DNA of 54,778 nucleotides. It comes from Chloroflexota bacterium (GTDB taxonomy: Bacteria; Chloroflexota; UBA11872). Positions 42,237 to 52,421 of the stretch are shown piece after piece. The first letter of the stretch is position 1; every line of letters begins with the position of its first letter. The stretch lies in NCBI GenBank assembly GCA_028874315.1, contig JAPPKM010000141.1, positions 1 to 54,778 of the forward strand, given 5' to 3'. The position numbers and the translations under genes are program-made. Under the pieces are notes generated by a model that ran no database searches, had not been told where the DNA came from, and saw nothing but the letters and a program-made list of their open reading frames with translations.

Positions 42237-43223
42237 TTAGCCTCGAAGCCGGCGGGCCAACGGGCTGGCCGTGCGGTAGGCGCGCGATGCGGCGTCCAGT
42301 TCGCGCAGGGCTTCTTCATCCATTTCGATCATCGCGGCGTCGGCATTGGACTCCGCCTGGCCGGCCGTGCGTGCGCCCACGATGGGTAGCACTGCCGAGT
42401 CCCGCAGCGTCCAGGCCACGGCGACCTGCCCGGCTGTGGCTCCGACCGAATCGGCGACTCGCCGAAGGGTGTCGAGCAAGGGCATCACGGTCTCCGGCGT
42501 CTTGGCCCGCAAGACCCGGCGCATGGGACGCGAGCGCGGCTTGCGTCCGCCCGGTCCGTACTTGCCGCTCAGCAAACCCTGGGCCAGGGGGCTGTAGGCG
42601 ATCAGCGTGACATCCAGTTCGTGACAGGCGTCCAGCACGCCGTTCACCTCGGGCGCACGGCGCAGCAGGCTGTACGACACCTGGTTCGAGACGAGCGGAA
42701 CCCCCGCATCGGCCAGCACCGCGTGGGCGCGTCGCATTTGCGGTTCGGTGAAGTTGCTGACGCCGACATAGGCGATGCGGCCGTCGTGGACGGCCCGAGC
42801 CAGACGGTCTAGCAGGCGGCGGTGCGGGATAAAGCTGTACGGCCAGTGCACCTGGTAGTGATCGATCCGGTCGACGCCCAGGCGCTTGAGGCTGCCGTCG
42901 ATGGCGGCGTCCACGGAGCGCACGCGCCAGCGCGTGGGCGAGGGCATGTACTTGGTCGCTACCACGGCCGGCCGGGAGTCGTCCGTGCGTAGCTTTCCGA
43001 TCACTCGTTCCGACTCGCCGAAGCCGTAAAGCTCGGCGGTGTCGAGGAAGTTGGCGCCTCGATCCAGCGTCGCGTGGTACGTGGCGTCGATGTCGGTGGG
43101 TTCCTGGCCGTCGTGATCGTCCCAGTAGCGTTGGTCGCCCCACTGCCAGGTTCCGACGCCGACAGCGCCGACTTCCAGGTCCGAGGCGCCAATGCGACGA
43201 CGCGGGATACGGTCGTCAATCAT
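42237..43223 (-). CDS. Aldo/keto reductase
   Basis: 328 residues, (beta/alpha)8 NADP-dependent oxidoreductase. The catalytic tetrad is complete: Asp and Tyr in LDTAELYGFGESE (about 60-72), Lys in VATKYMP and His in YQVHWPYS. The cofactor end is VLPIVGARTAGQAESNADAA. The short C-terminal end and LIAYSPLAQGLLSGKYG place it with the IolS/Tas-type reductases. It starts 38 bases from the tRNA-Arg gene. Confidence 0.88.
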   Translation of the reverse strand: MIDDRIPRRRIGASDLEVGAVGVGTWQWGDQRYWDDHDGQEPTDIDATYHATLDRGANFLDTAELYGFGESERVIGKLRTDDSRPAVVATKYMPSPTRWRVRSVDAAIDGSLKRLGVDRIDHYQVHWPYSFIPHRRLLDRLARAVHDGRIAYVGVSNFTEPQMRRAHAVLADAGVPLVSNQVSYSLLRRAPEVNGVLDACHELDVTLIAYSPLAQGLLSGKYGPGGRKPRSRPMRRVLRAKTPETVMPLLDTLRRVADSVGATAGQVAVAWTLRDSAVLPIVGARTAGQAESNADAAMIEMDEEALRELDAASRAYRTASPLARRLRG

Positions 43224-43261
43224 GGGGGGTAGGCGACGCCTTCAGGCTTCAGGTTGTTGGG

Positions 43262-43335
43262 CGACCCCGAGAGGACTCGAACCTCCGGCCTTGTGGTCCG
43301 CAACCACACGCTCTGTCCAACTGAGCTACGGGGTC
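43262..43335 (-). tRNA. tRNA-Arg (anticodon GCG)
   Basis: On the minus strand: acceptor GACCCCG/CGGGGTC, D arm GCTC-AGTTGGACA-GAGC, anticodon stem TGTGG/CCACA with loop TTGCGGA (anticodon GCG), variable AGGCC, T arm GGAGG-TTCGAGT-CCTCT. A20 in the D loop and C35 support Arg. G73 is the discriminator; no CCA directly follows. In most bacteria CGC/CGU codons are read by a tRNA with an ACG gene sequence (inosine), so GCG is uncommon. Confidence 0.85.
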
Positions 43336-43372
43336 AGGGAAATCAGTCTAGCAACGGGCCCGCTCGGCGGGA

Positions 43373-44074
43373 CTACGACGCCTGATCTGCCGGCGCGGGC
43401 GCAGCAGGGGTCGGCGCCGGCGGCTGCGGGAGCCGCAGGCCCACGCCCAGGCGTTCCAGGATCGGCGCGGCGGCCACGAAGATCACGGCGTCGGCGGCGA
43501 TGTGGAGGACGATGGCCGGTGCCACCGATTCAAAGTGGGCCGCCGCGATCCCGAACAGCAGGCCGCCCAGCGTGCCCAGCACCAGGAACGAGCGCGGAAA
43601 CTGCCGGTCCAGCCCGTGGTGCAGGCCGAACACCAGCGAGGTCACCACGATCGACCAGGGCATCCCGATCAGGTTGGCCAGACCGAACATGGCCGCGCCC
43701 CGGAAGAACAGTTCTTCGGCAACCGGATTTAGGACCAGGAAGAACGGCAGGTTCAGCAGCAGCGCCGAGCGGTCGCCGGCGACCCGCACCGGCCAGAGCC
43801 AGCGGCGATAGCTCAGGGTCACCAGGAAGACGCCGACCGACCATAAGCCGATCAACAGCCAGTCCAGCAGTCCCAGGCCCAGTTGCAGCCCGATGGCCGA
43901 TGGGTCGATCCCGGCCACCGCGATCCAGATCAGCGGGGCCCCGATGAGGAAGGCGACCCGGGTCGGCACGTCCCAGCGCATCCAGCGCCAGGCCTCGCGC
44001 CAGGTGTAGCGCGGAAGCCGCGCCCGGCCGGAAGACGGCTGTCCTGCCCCGCTAGCCGCGGAAGGCCTCCGCAC
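43373..44074 (-). CDS. CPBP-family intramembrane metalloprotease (CAAX protease-like)
   Basis: 233 residues with about six or seven hydrophobic segments. The first motif is NPVAEELFFRGAAMFGL (EExxxR; about 125-141) and the second is TSLVFGLHHGLD (FxxxH; about 150-161). The last, HIAADAVIF, holds the third His. These proteases process peptides or act as immunity proteins for bacteriocins in some bacteria. It overlaps the 3' end of the RfbB-like gene by 23 bases and shares its strand. Confidence 0.85.
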   Translation of the reverse strand: MRRPSAASGAGQPSSGRARLPRYTWREAWRWMRWDVPTRVAFLIGAPLIWIAVAGIDPSAIGLQLGLGLLDWLLIGLWSVGVFLVTLSYRRWLWPVRVAGDRSALLLNLPFFLVLNPVAEELFFRGAAMFGLANLIGMPWSIVVTSLVFGLHHGLDRQFPRSFLVLGTLGGLLFGIAAAHFESVAPAIVLHIAADAVIFVAAAPILERLGVGLRLPQPPAPTPAAPAPADQAS

Positions 44075-45077
44075 CGGCCAGCCGTTCGCCGTATTGGCGC
44101 TCGTAGTAGGCCTGGAACTCGCCGTACAGGATTGGCGCCCACCAGTCCTGCGCCTGCATGTACCAGTCCACCGTCGCGTCCATGGCGGCCGCGAAGTCGT
44201 ACTGGCGCGACCAGCCCAGCGACTGGAGCTTGCTGCTGTCCAGCGCGTAGTTCCAGTCGTGGCCCGTCCGGTCCTCCACGAAGTGGATCAGGTCCTGCGG
44301 CGCCCCGACGCGTTCGCAGATGCGCCGTGCCACAGACAGGTTGTCGCGGTTGTTGTCGGCCGCCACGTTGTAGACCTCGCCGGGCTCGCCTCGCTCCAGC
44401 ACCGCCAGGATCGCGCTGGCATGGTCCTCCACGTACAGCCGGTCCCGCTGCTGTTCGCCGCGCCCGTAGAGGGGCAGGGGCTGACCGCGCATGGCGTTGA
44501 TGGTGAACAGCGGCACGGCCTTCTCCGGGTGCTGCCAGGGACCGATGGTGTTGACGCCGCGGGTGATGCAGACGGGGAATCGGTGCGTCTTCCAGCACGC
44601 CAGCACCATCAGGTCGCCGGCGGCCTTGGTGGCCGAGTAGGGGTTGCGGGGGGCCGGTGGGTCGGTTTCCAGGAAGGCCGCGCCGCGCGTTTCGCCGTAG
44701 ACCTCGTCGGTGCTCACGTGCACGGCCTTGGCCACCCCCGCCTGCCGCGCCGCTTCGAAGAGCCGGTAGGTGCCGGTGACGTTGGTGCGCAGGAACGGCT
44801 CGGCGTCGAGCAGCGAGCGGTCCACGTGGGTCTCGGCGGCGAAGTTGACCAGCCAGGTCGCACCGTCCAGCGCCGACTGCGCGGTCTCGGTGTCGGCAAT
44901 GTCGCCCACGATCAGGTCGCAGTGGACACCTTCGAGCCGGCGGCGGTCGCCCGCGTAGGTCAGGGCGTCCAGCACGCGCACGTCCCAGCCGGGACGCACG
45001 GCCCGCACGTGATGCACGAAATTGGCGCCAATAAACCCGGCGCCGCCGGTGACCAACAGGATGGGACGCGCGGACAT
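44052..45077 (-). CDS. rfbB: dTDP-glucose 4,6-dehydratase (RfbB family)
   Basis: 341 residues from the ATG at 45077 (MSARPILLVTGGAGFIGANF). The NAD motif TGGAGFIG, the catalytic STDEVYG (Thr-Asp-Glu) and YSATKAAGDL (Tyr, Lys) are all present, as is WQHPEKAVPLFTINAMRGQP with the sugar-nucleotide-binding block. The enzyme makes dTDP-4-keto-6-deoxyglucose for rhamnose and other deoxysugars. No rfbA, C or D is beside it. Other UDP-sugar dehydratases share these motifs, so the exact nucleotide sugar is likely but not proven. Confidence 0.85.
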   Translation of the reverse strand: MSARPILLVTGGAGFIGANFVHHVRAVRPGWDVRVLDALTYAGDRRRLEGVHCDLIVGDIADTETAQSALDGATWLVNFAAETHVDRSLLDAEPFLRTNVTGTYRLFEAARQAGVAKAVHVSTDEVYGETRGAAFLETDPPAPRNPYSATKAAGDLMVLACWKTHRFPVCITRGVNTIGPWQHPEKAVPLFTINAMRGQPLPLYGRGEQQRDRLYVEDHASAILAVLERGEPGEVYNVAADNNRDNLSVARRICERVGAPQDLIHFVEDRTGHDWNYALDSSKLQSLGWSRQYDFAAAMDATVDWYMQAQDWWAPILYGEFQAYYERQYGERLAGAEAFRG

Positions 45078-45187
45078 TCGGCACCTCGGGGACTTGAAAT
45101 TCAGTCTAGCAACGGCCCCCTTCAGGTCGGCGTGACGACCGCTGCCTAGACTGGACGGTCTCGCGCCAGCCCAGGCTCGGAGCTCGT

Positions 45188-46216
45188 ATGCACGTCGCAT
45201 TGGTGATGGAGGCCGACGAACAGGGGCACCGGGCGTTTTTTCTGCAAGCCCTGCGCGATCTGGACCTGGTGGACTCGGTCACCGTTGTGGACGAATCCGG
45301 GGGCACGTTCGCGGAAGCGCGCGAGACGCTCGGCCCGAAGTTGCTGGGCACCCATCACGAGTTGTCCGAAGGGCTGGCCGCGGCCACGCCCGACCTGGCC
45401 ATCGTCTCGCTCATCGCCGCCCACGCGCCGTCGGCCGTTCGTCGCTGTCTGGAAGCGGGCTGCCACGTGATGGTGGAGAAACCCGCCTGCACGCATCCGG
45501 ACCAGTTCGCGGAACTGGTCGACCTTGCCGAGGCGAACGACCGCCACCTGATCGTCCCGCTGGCGCGCCGCCTCAGCCCCTGGGTGCAGGACGCCCGCCG
45601 CATCTTCGCCAGCGGCGCGCTGGGGCGGGCCTACGCGCTGCGGGGCGCGGTGATCGCCGATCAGACGCGCATCTGGCCCGCGCACGGCCAGCGCGACTGG
45701 ACCTTCGAACGCTCGCTGGCCGGCGGCGGGCACCTGGTCTGGCTGGGCATCCACTGGCTCGACATGATGACCTACATCACCGAGTCGCCGGTGGTGGAAG
45801 TCCAGGCCATGACCGGTGTCGTGGGCGGCGCGCCGATCGACGTCGAAGACCTGGCGCTGGTCAACCTGCGCTTCGCCAACGGCGCGTACGGCTCGCTGGT
45901 TTCCGGCTACCTGCTGGACAAGCCGTACCAGATAGACCTGAGCCTGTGGGGATCCGAAGGCTGGCTGCGCTTCGGCGAGTCCGATCGACACGTGCTGGAG
46001 TGGCATTCCACGTCGCCGGGCCTGGCCGACGTGGCTGATCGCCGCATCGCCTACAGCGGCCCATCCTTCCGGAACTACACCCCGTGGATCGAGCGCACCC
46101 TGCGGGCCTGCCTGGGCGAACCGCCGCCCATCACCGGCGCCGAGGCCCTGACGGCGTTGCGTGTGGTGCATGCGGCTTACGAGTCGGCTGACAGCGGGCG
46201 AACGATTCGGCTCTAG
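45188..46216 (+). CDS. Gfo/Idh/MocA family oxidoreductase
   Basis: 342 residues. It starts directly with a Rossmann fold (HVALVMEADEQGHRAFFLQA); the usual GxGxxG is altered to E-A-D-E-Q-G, so the cofactor mode may differ. The family motif is MVEKPACTHPDQF (EKP, about 97-109), and GGGHLVWLGIHWLDMMTYI gives the His/Asp site (about 181-199). The likely role is oxidation or epimerisation of a sugar or inositol. It meets the PhyH gene at 46213 in a 4-base convergent overlap. Confidence 0.85.
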   Translation: MHVALVMEADEQGHRAFFLQALRDLDLVDSVTVVDESGGTFAEARETLGPKLLGTHHELSEGLAAATPDLAIVSLIAAHAPSAVRRCLEAGCHVMVEKPACTHPDQFAELVDLAEANDRHLIVPLARRLSPWVQDARRIFASGALGRAYALRGAVIADQTRIWPAHGQRDWTFERSLAGGGHLVWLGIHWLDMMTYITESPVVEVQAMTGVVGGAPIDVEDLALVNLRFANGAYGSLVSGYLLDKPYQIDLSLWGSEGWLRFGESDRHVLEWHSTSPGLADVADRRIAYSGPSFRNYTPWIERTLRACLGEPPPITGAEALTALRVVHAAYESADSGRTIRL

Positions 46217-47058
46217 GCGCTGTCCCAGCGGCGGGGGCTGATGCCTGGGACGTTGGTTCGGGAATCGACGGGGGGCATGCCCGGCTGGTCGTGGGTGGCG
46301 CGCTGGTTGCGGTTGCCGCAGAGCTCGCGCACGTGTGTCGGCAGGCTCGCCAGGACTTCGTCCGGCCACGGCTCCAGGTCCTGCACGGTCGGGCCGCACC
46401 AGGTGGGGCGGTAGGACATCGCGATCATCTCGCGCGCCCGCGTGCCGGTGTTGGGGCCGTTGGCGTGGAAGAGCGCCAGGTTGATGACGACGGCCGTGCC
46501 TGCCGGCGCGGTAATCACCACCTCGTCGGGATGCGAGGGATAACGCTTGTATGGGTTGGCATCCGGGTGCATGGACAGGTGCGACCGGGGAATCACCCGC
46601 AGCGGCGCAACGTCCGGCGTGAGGTCGTCCAGGTAGTAGAGCACCCGCACCTGCCGCGGCGCGCTGAAGGCGTAGCCCCAGTCGCTGGTGCCATACGGAT
46701 GCGAGTCGGTGTGCAGGTTCATGCCCGGGTGGCCGGGCGCCGAAATGGCGTAGTGCGCGTGCATGAACACCAGGTCGGGTCCCAGCGCCGCTCGCAGGAA
46801 GTCGATCACCGGCGGATGGGCGATCAGCTCCGTCACCGCCCCGCCCGCGAACTGCACGTCGGACTGGGTGCGCTGGTGCGGGCTGTAATGCACCGGTGTG
46901 GGGTCCCACTCCGACGCCTGCGCCTTCAATCGAGCCACGGTCTCCGGGTCCAGCGTGGCCGGCAGCGCGACGTAGCCCTCGACCTCGAGGCTGCGAATGC
47001 GCTGGCCGGTATTCAGCTTGGCCCAGCCGGGCTCACCGGTTGGAGGTTCGGCGTTCAT
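46213..47058 (-). CDS. Phytanoyl-CoA dioxygenase (PhyH) family protein 3
   Basis: 281 residues. The Fe(II) site is HTD in MNLHTDSHPYGTSD (about 116-129) and the distal His in INLALFHANGPNTGTRA (about 191-207), with Arg in MSYRPTW. It begins with NTGQRIRSLEVEGYVALP, a typical PhyH opening. The DNA coding for its first 20 or so residues and its upstream region is repeated, in degraded form, at 47935-48083 and 48951-49070. Confidence 0.85.
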   Translation of the reverse strand: MNAEPPTGEPGWAKLNTGQRIRSLEVEGYVALPATLDPETVARLKAQASEWDPTPVHYSPHQRTQSDVQFAGGAVTELIAHPPVIDFLRAALGPDLVFMHAHYAISAPGHPGMNLHTDSHPYGTSDWGYAFSAPRQVRVLYYLDDLTPDVAPLRVIPRSHLSMHPDANPYKRYPSHPDEVVITAPAGTAVVINLALFHANGPNTGTRAREMIAMSYRPTWCGPTVQDLEPWPDEVLASLPTHVRELCGNRNQRATHDQPGMPPVDSRTNVPGISPRRWDSA

Positions 47059-47141
47059 TGCACGTCCCCGCTACGGGTGGATGCGACTGCCAAGGGTAGG
47101 CGCTCGGACGGTCCCAGGCTGCGCGCAGCCTGGGCCACATG
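46991..47141. repeat. phyH-5'-end/palindrome repeat, copy 1 (parental)
   Basis: The unit covers the first codons of phyH 3 (46991-47058), about 50 bases of its upstream region, and the perfect palindrome CCCAGGCTGCG / CGCAGCCTGGG at 47113-47134 followed by CCACATG. It is the only copy in which the gene part is intact, so it is probably the source of the others. Confidence 0.6.
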
Positions 47142-47281
47142 CGGAGCCGCTCTCTATCCACCGCGTCGTCAATCCGCTCCAGCCGCTCGTGGTGGCCAGC
47201 GTCTCCGACACCATTGCTTCCGCGTGGGGTCGTCAGCGAACCGCCTCTCCTCATTATTCAAGGGTGTCAAGTCGCGGTGTC

Positions 47282-47653
47282 CTACATCGGGACGTTCTTC
47301 ACCAGGCCAATCACCTGGCCCTCGGGGTCGGCGAAGATCCCGATGACCACGTCCTCCATTACCTCCATCTCCGGCATGATCACACTGCCGCCCATGCTCG
47401 CGGCTTTATCCAGGTACTCGGTCACGTTGTCCACGCCCACGTAGAACGTGACCCTGGTCGGCGGCTCGACATCGCCCATGCCCATGATGCCGCCGCCGAT
47501 GCCCGGACCTTCGCTGGGCGCGCTGACCACCCCGTAGCCCATGGGGTTGGCGACGCTGATCTCCCAGTCGAAGAGATCGCCGTAGAACTTCTGCATCGCC
47601 GGCCCGTCCTTGGCGTTGATTTCCCAATGCACCACGCTATTCGCCATCTGCAT
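47282..47653 (-). CDS. VOC family protein (glyoxalase-like)
   Basis: About 123 residues from ATG 47653 (ATG 47647 is an alternative). It opens ANSVVHWEINAKDGPAMQKF and YGDLFDWEISVANPMGYG, typical of the VHWEI/FYG-LF-W subgroup. It continues RVTFYVGVDNVTEYLDKAAS and ends IGIFADPEGQVIGLVKN. Function within VOC is unknown. The upstream 800 bases have no other clear gene. Confidence 0.82.
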   Translation of the reverse strand: MQMANSVVHWEINAKDGPAMQKFYGDLFDWEISVANPMGYGVVSAPSEGPGIGGGIMGMGDVEPPTRVTFYVGVDNVTEYLDKAASMGGSVIMPEMEVMEDVVIGIFADPEGQVIGLVKNVPM

Positions 47654-48291
47654 GCTCCTATTCCGCGAGCTCACGGACCGGTCCGATGCGGCCCGTGTGG
47701 CCGGCTTGCGCACGTGCGCCGCTCCGCGCGGAAACGCCCATCCTAAAGGGCCAACCCTCGCCAGCGTTCGACACGACGAGCACCATGCGGGCCGCCAATC
47801 GGTTGATTGACCCGTTCAGCAGGTAAACCCGCGGCGTCGGTATGGGACGACCCCTGTGTCGCCGTTCAGCGTGACTGCCCCGTTCGTCACGTCGCCCGCC
47901 CCTGGTAGTACGGCAGCAGGGACGTACCCCTCAGTTGCGGATGCGCTGGCCGGTGCTCAGCTGGAACAGGCGGGTTGACCGGCCAGAGGTACGCCGCTCA
48001 CGGCATGTCCTTGCTACAGGCGGCTGGGGTTACTCAGCTTGGGTGCTCCGTGGATCCCAGGCTGCACGCAGCCTGGGCCACATGGCGAGCGAACCGCTAC
48101 CACGCGAGCTCGCCAGCGACCTATCCGAGGCCGCGGGTTAACCGTCGCTTGCGTGGTGGCCGCACACACGGGGCGGACCGGGTTTTGACACCGGCCACAC
48201 CTGTTCCGCATAGTGCCAGCGCCGTGGGCGGACGGTCTCTGTCCGCGGCCTATCCTGGAATGGACGGGCCTTACTGCACGGAGGACCGAGC
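47654..48291. other. Largely non-coding stretch with repeat copy 2
   Basis: No intact gene could be supported before 48292. It holds the degraded phyH-5'/palindrome repeat (47935-48083). The remainder shows no strong hairpin, promoter or ORF that I would trust; short ORFs here lack codon bias and domains. Confidence 0.5.
47935..48083 (-). pseudogene. Truncated copy of the phyH 3 5' end with palindrome (repeat copy 2)
   Basis: Read on the minus strand, the end of the piece encodes LSTGQRIRN followed by a stop, matching LNTGQRIRS of the intact PhyH protein at 46213. The preceding codons are degenerate. The upstream part aligns with that of phyH 3 and ends in CCCAGGCTGCA / CGCAGCCTGGG (48056-48077) and CCACATGGCG. 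It is a duplicated fragment with no coding capacity. Confidence 0.6.
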
Positions 48292-48450
48292 ATGTCCAGC
48301 GAGAGGGATGCTGGTCAGAAGGACTTCAGCCTTCTCGTGCGGTCGCTGGTTGGCCATGTGTCCGGCGACGAAGGCGCGGAGACCCCGACGCCAACGGCTG
48401 CCGAACGAGCCGCTATCGCCCGTCGGGGCGAACAGGCTGAGCGGGCCTAG
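48292..48450 (+). CDS. Small ORF (52 aa) upstream of hicA
   Basis: ATG 48292 is preceded by GGAGG seven bases upstream, a strong ribosome-binding site. The product begins MSSERDAGQKDFSLLVRSL and ends AAERAAIARRGEQAERA. It is charged and probably helical, and not recognised. It ends 12 bases before hicA, so it may belong to the same transcript as a third component of the module, or be unrelated. Confidence 0.45.
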   Translation: MSSERDAGQKDFSLLVRSLVGHVSGDEGAETPTPTAAERAAIARRGEQAERA

Positions 48451-48462
48451 CCGCGGGCATAC

Positions 48463-48651
48463 GTGCCAGTTCGAGTCCGTGAGGCGATTCGTCGCGTGGA
48501 AGGCAAGGGTTGGAGGCACGACCGGACGAACGGAAGTCACCGGCAATACGTGCACCCCACGCGGCCTGGCACCGTGACGATTGCCGGAAAACTGTCTGAC
48601 GAACTTCATCCGAAAACATGGGCCAGCATCAAGCGTCAGGCTGGCATCTAA
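48463..48651 (+). CDS. hicA: HicA-type mRNA interferase toxin
   Basis: 62 residues from GTG. The dsRBD-like fold is recognised by VREAIRRVEGKGWRHDRTNG then SHRQYVHPTRPGTVTIAGK, with the catalytic His in GSHRQY (about residue 26). HicA degrades mRNA and is neutralised by HicB, encoded 10 bases downstream. Toxin-first order is usual for hicAB. The family length (about 60) is met, so it looks intact. Confidence 0.88.
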   Translation: MPVRVREAIRRVEGKGWRHDRTNGSHRQYVHPTRPGTVTIAGKLSDELHPKTWASIKRQAGI

Positions 48652-48661
48652 GGGGACCGAC

Positions 48662-48913
48662 ATGCGCTACCGAATTGAAATCGAGCGGGGGTCGCAGAAC
48701 TTCTCGGCGTATTCCCCTGATGTCGACGGCTGCGTTGCGACCGGAGCTACGGAGGATGAGTGCCGTCAGAACATGGCCGATGCCCTGGCATTCCACTTCG
48801 ACGGGATGCTTCGACAAGGTCTTCCACTTCCGCAGCCGCGCCCTTCGACCGACCTCGCTGGTGACTCGGTCGAGGTCTCAGTGCACGCGGTCCCGGTGCC
48901 TTTCACGACGTAA
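48662..48913 (+). CDS. hicB: HicB-type antitoxin
   Basis: 83 residues. The partly degraded RNase H fold is seen in YRIEIERGSQNFSAYSPDVD, GCVATGATEDECRQNMADAL and AFHFDGMLRQGLPLPQP. It lacks a C-terminal helix-turn-helix or ribbon-helix-helix extension, so this is the short form without obvious DNA-binding domain. It forms the antitoxin for the adjacent HicA. Confidence 0.88.
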   Translation: MRYRIEIERGSQNFSAYSPDVDGCVATGATEDECRQNMADALAFHFDGMLRQGLPLPQPRPSTDLAGDSVEVSVHAVPVPFTT

Positions 48914-48921
48914 GTGAATCG

Positions 48922-49070
48922 GGTCAGGCTGCGCAGCTCGGGCCACATGCGGCCAGCGGTTCGGCGCTCAGTGCACGTTGTTGTTGCGGGCGGGTGGTGT
49001 TGCCCAACGTGGGTGCTCGGAGGATCCCAGGCTGCACGCAGCCTGGGCCACATCAGAGCCTGGGCCACAT
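48922..49070. repeat. phyH-5'-end/palindrome repeat, copy 3
   Basis: Starts with a degenerate palindrome (GGCTGCGCAGCTCGGGCCACAT, split as GGCTGCGCAGC + TCGGGCC near 48927-48948), continues with GGTTCGGCGCTCAGTGCACG matching the phyH 3 start region (47041-47063), then the palindrome CCCAGGCTGCA / CGCAGCCTGGG at 49026-49047, and a further partial AGCCTGGGCCACAT at 49057-49070. It sits between hicB and katG. Confidence 0.6.
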
Positions 49071-49132
49071 GGCACATGGCAGACCGGGCCACATGGCCTT
49101 GCCGCGATTAGAATGCTGGCGACATAGCTTGA

Positions 49133-51301
<2,169 letters not shown>

Positions 51302-51359
51302 TCGCCAGGTAGGCGTTTACAGGGGTCTGGCTTGGCCGGACCCCTGGCACGCCGCTCCC

Positions 51360-52292
51360 ATGCCCTCGTCACCGCCCGACTGGCTCAACCCGCACGGCGA
51401 CGCCACGCCGGTGATCGACCCTGAGTCGCACGTCCGCGAGTACGCCGAGCGCCGCGGTCGCGATCCCAACGAGAACTGCCCGCCGCTGGTCATTGGCGGG
51501 TTCATCAACCTCATGGTCGAGCCGCTGGCCGAGGCCGTGGGCGCCGCCGAGTCCGACGTTCGTCTTGGCTTGCAAGGTCCGAAGACCATCGACCGTTCCA
51601 AAGGCGCCGCCGAGGAAGCCGACTCGCTGCGCCCCGGCCTGCGTATCGGCGAACTGGACGGCCACCCCATCGGCGTGGCGCGCATTCCCGTCGGCGCCGC
51701 GCGCTCCGTCATGACCCTGGAAGAACTGATGGCGCTGGGCGCGCGCACGTTCCTGATCGCCGGCGCCACCGGGGCGCTGAAGCCGGGGATCCAGGTCGGC
51801 GACTACGTGATCGCCACCAGCGGCCTGCGCGAAGAAGGCGCCTCGTATCACTACCAGCCGCCGGAGCACCCGGCGCGCGCCGACGGGCCGGCGTCCCGCG
51901 CGCTGATCGAGGCCGCCAGGAGCAGCGAGCACGCGTCCCACGCCGGCCGCGTGTGGAGCACCGACGCCCCCTACCGCGAGTTCACCGGCAAGGTCAGTCG
52001 CTACGGGCAGGACGGCGTGCTGAGCGTGGACATGGAGACCTCGGCGCTCATGATCGTCACCGAGTTCCGCGGGGCCGACCTCGGAATGATCTTGACGGTC
52101 AGCGACCTTGTCTACCGGCGTGACTGGCCCAACATCTTTGGCACCGACGAGTACCGGGCGAACTGCAATGACATGGCTGACGTAATCGTCCGAGCCGCCC
52201 GCGCCGTGCTTGCCGATCGCGAAGGATCTCGGCGCCCCTGCGACTCACGTCAAAGTGTGATAGCTTCTTCATCCTCACGGCCAGAATCATGA
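51360..52292 (+). CDS. Nucleoside phosphorylase (PNP/UDP family)
   Basis: 310 residues. Family features: IPVGAARSVMTLEELMALGA, FLIAGATGALKPGIQVGDYV, and VLSVDMETSALMIV, where the Met-Glu of DMETSA binds ribose. It likely cleaves uridine or a purine nucleoside with phosphate. The first 80 residues are longer than usual. The last ~25 residues (SRRPCDSRQSVIASSS) lack family character and are encoded in DNA whose base composition is already changing toward the low-GC gene that follows, so the native 3' end may have been replaced. Confidence 0.8.
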   Translation: MPSSPPDWLNPHGDATPVIDPESHVREYAERRGRDPNENCPPLVIGGFINLMVEPLAEAVGAAESDVRLGLQGPKTIDRSKGAAEEADSLRPGLRIGELDGHPIGVARIPVGAARSVMTLEELMALGARTFLIAGATGALKPGIQVGDYVIATSGLREEGASYHYQPPEHPARADGPASRALIEAARSSEHASHAGRVWSTDAPYREFTGKVSRYGQDGVLSVDMETSALMIVTEFRGADLGMILTVSDLVYRRDWPNIFGTDEYRANCNDMADVIVRAARAVLADREGSRRPCDSRQSVIASSSSRPES

Positions 52293-52421
52293 TTGCATGG
52301 AGCAAGTCTTCACAACGCGCAGTGCAGGTCACCACTCGCTTGCACAATTGAGCTTCGTCCGATTTACGATATTTCGGCCCAGACACGTGGGGCTGTATGC
52401 CTATAGTGAAGAGAGATTGGC

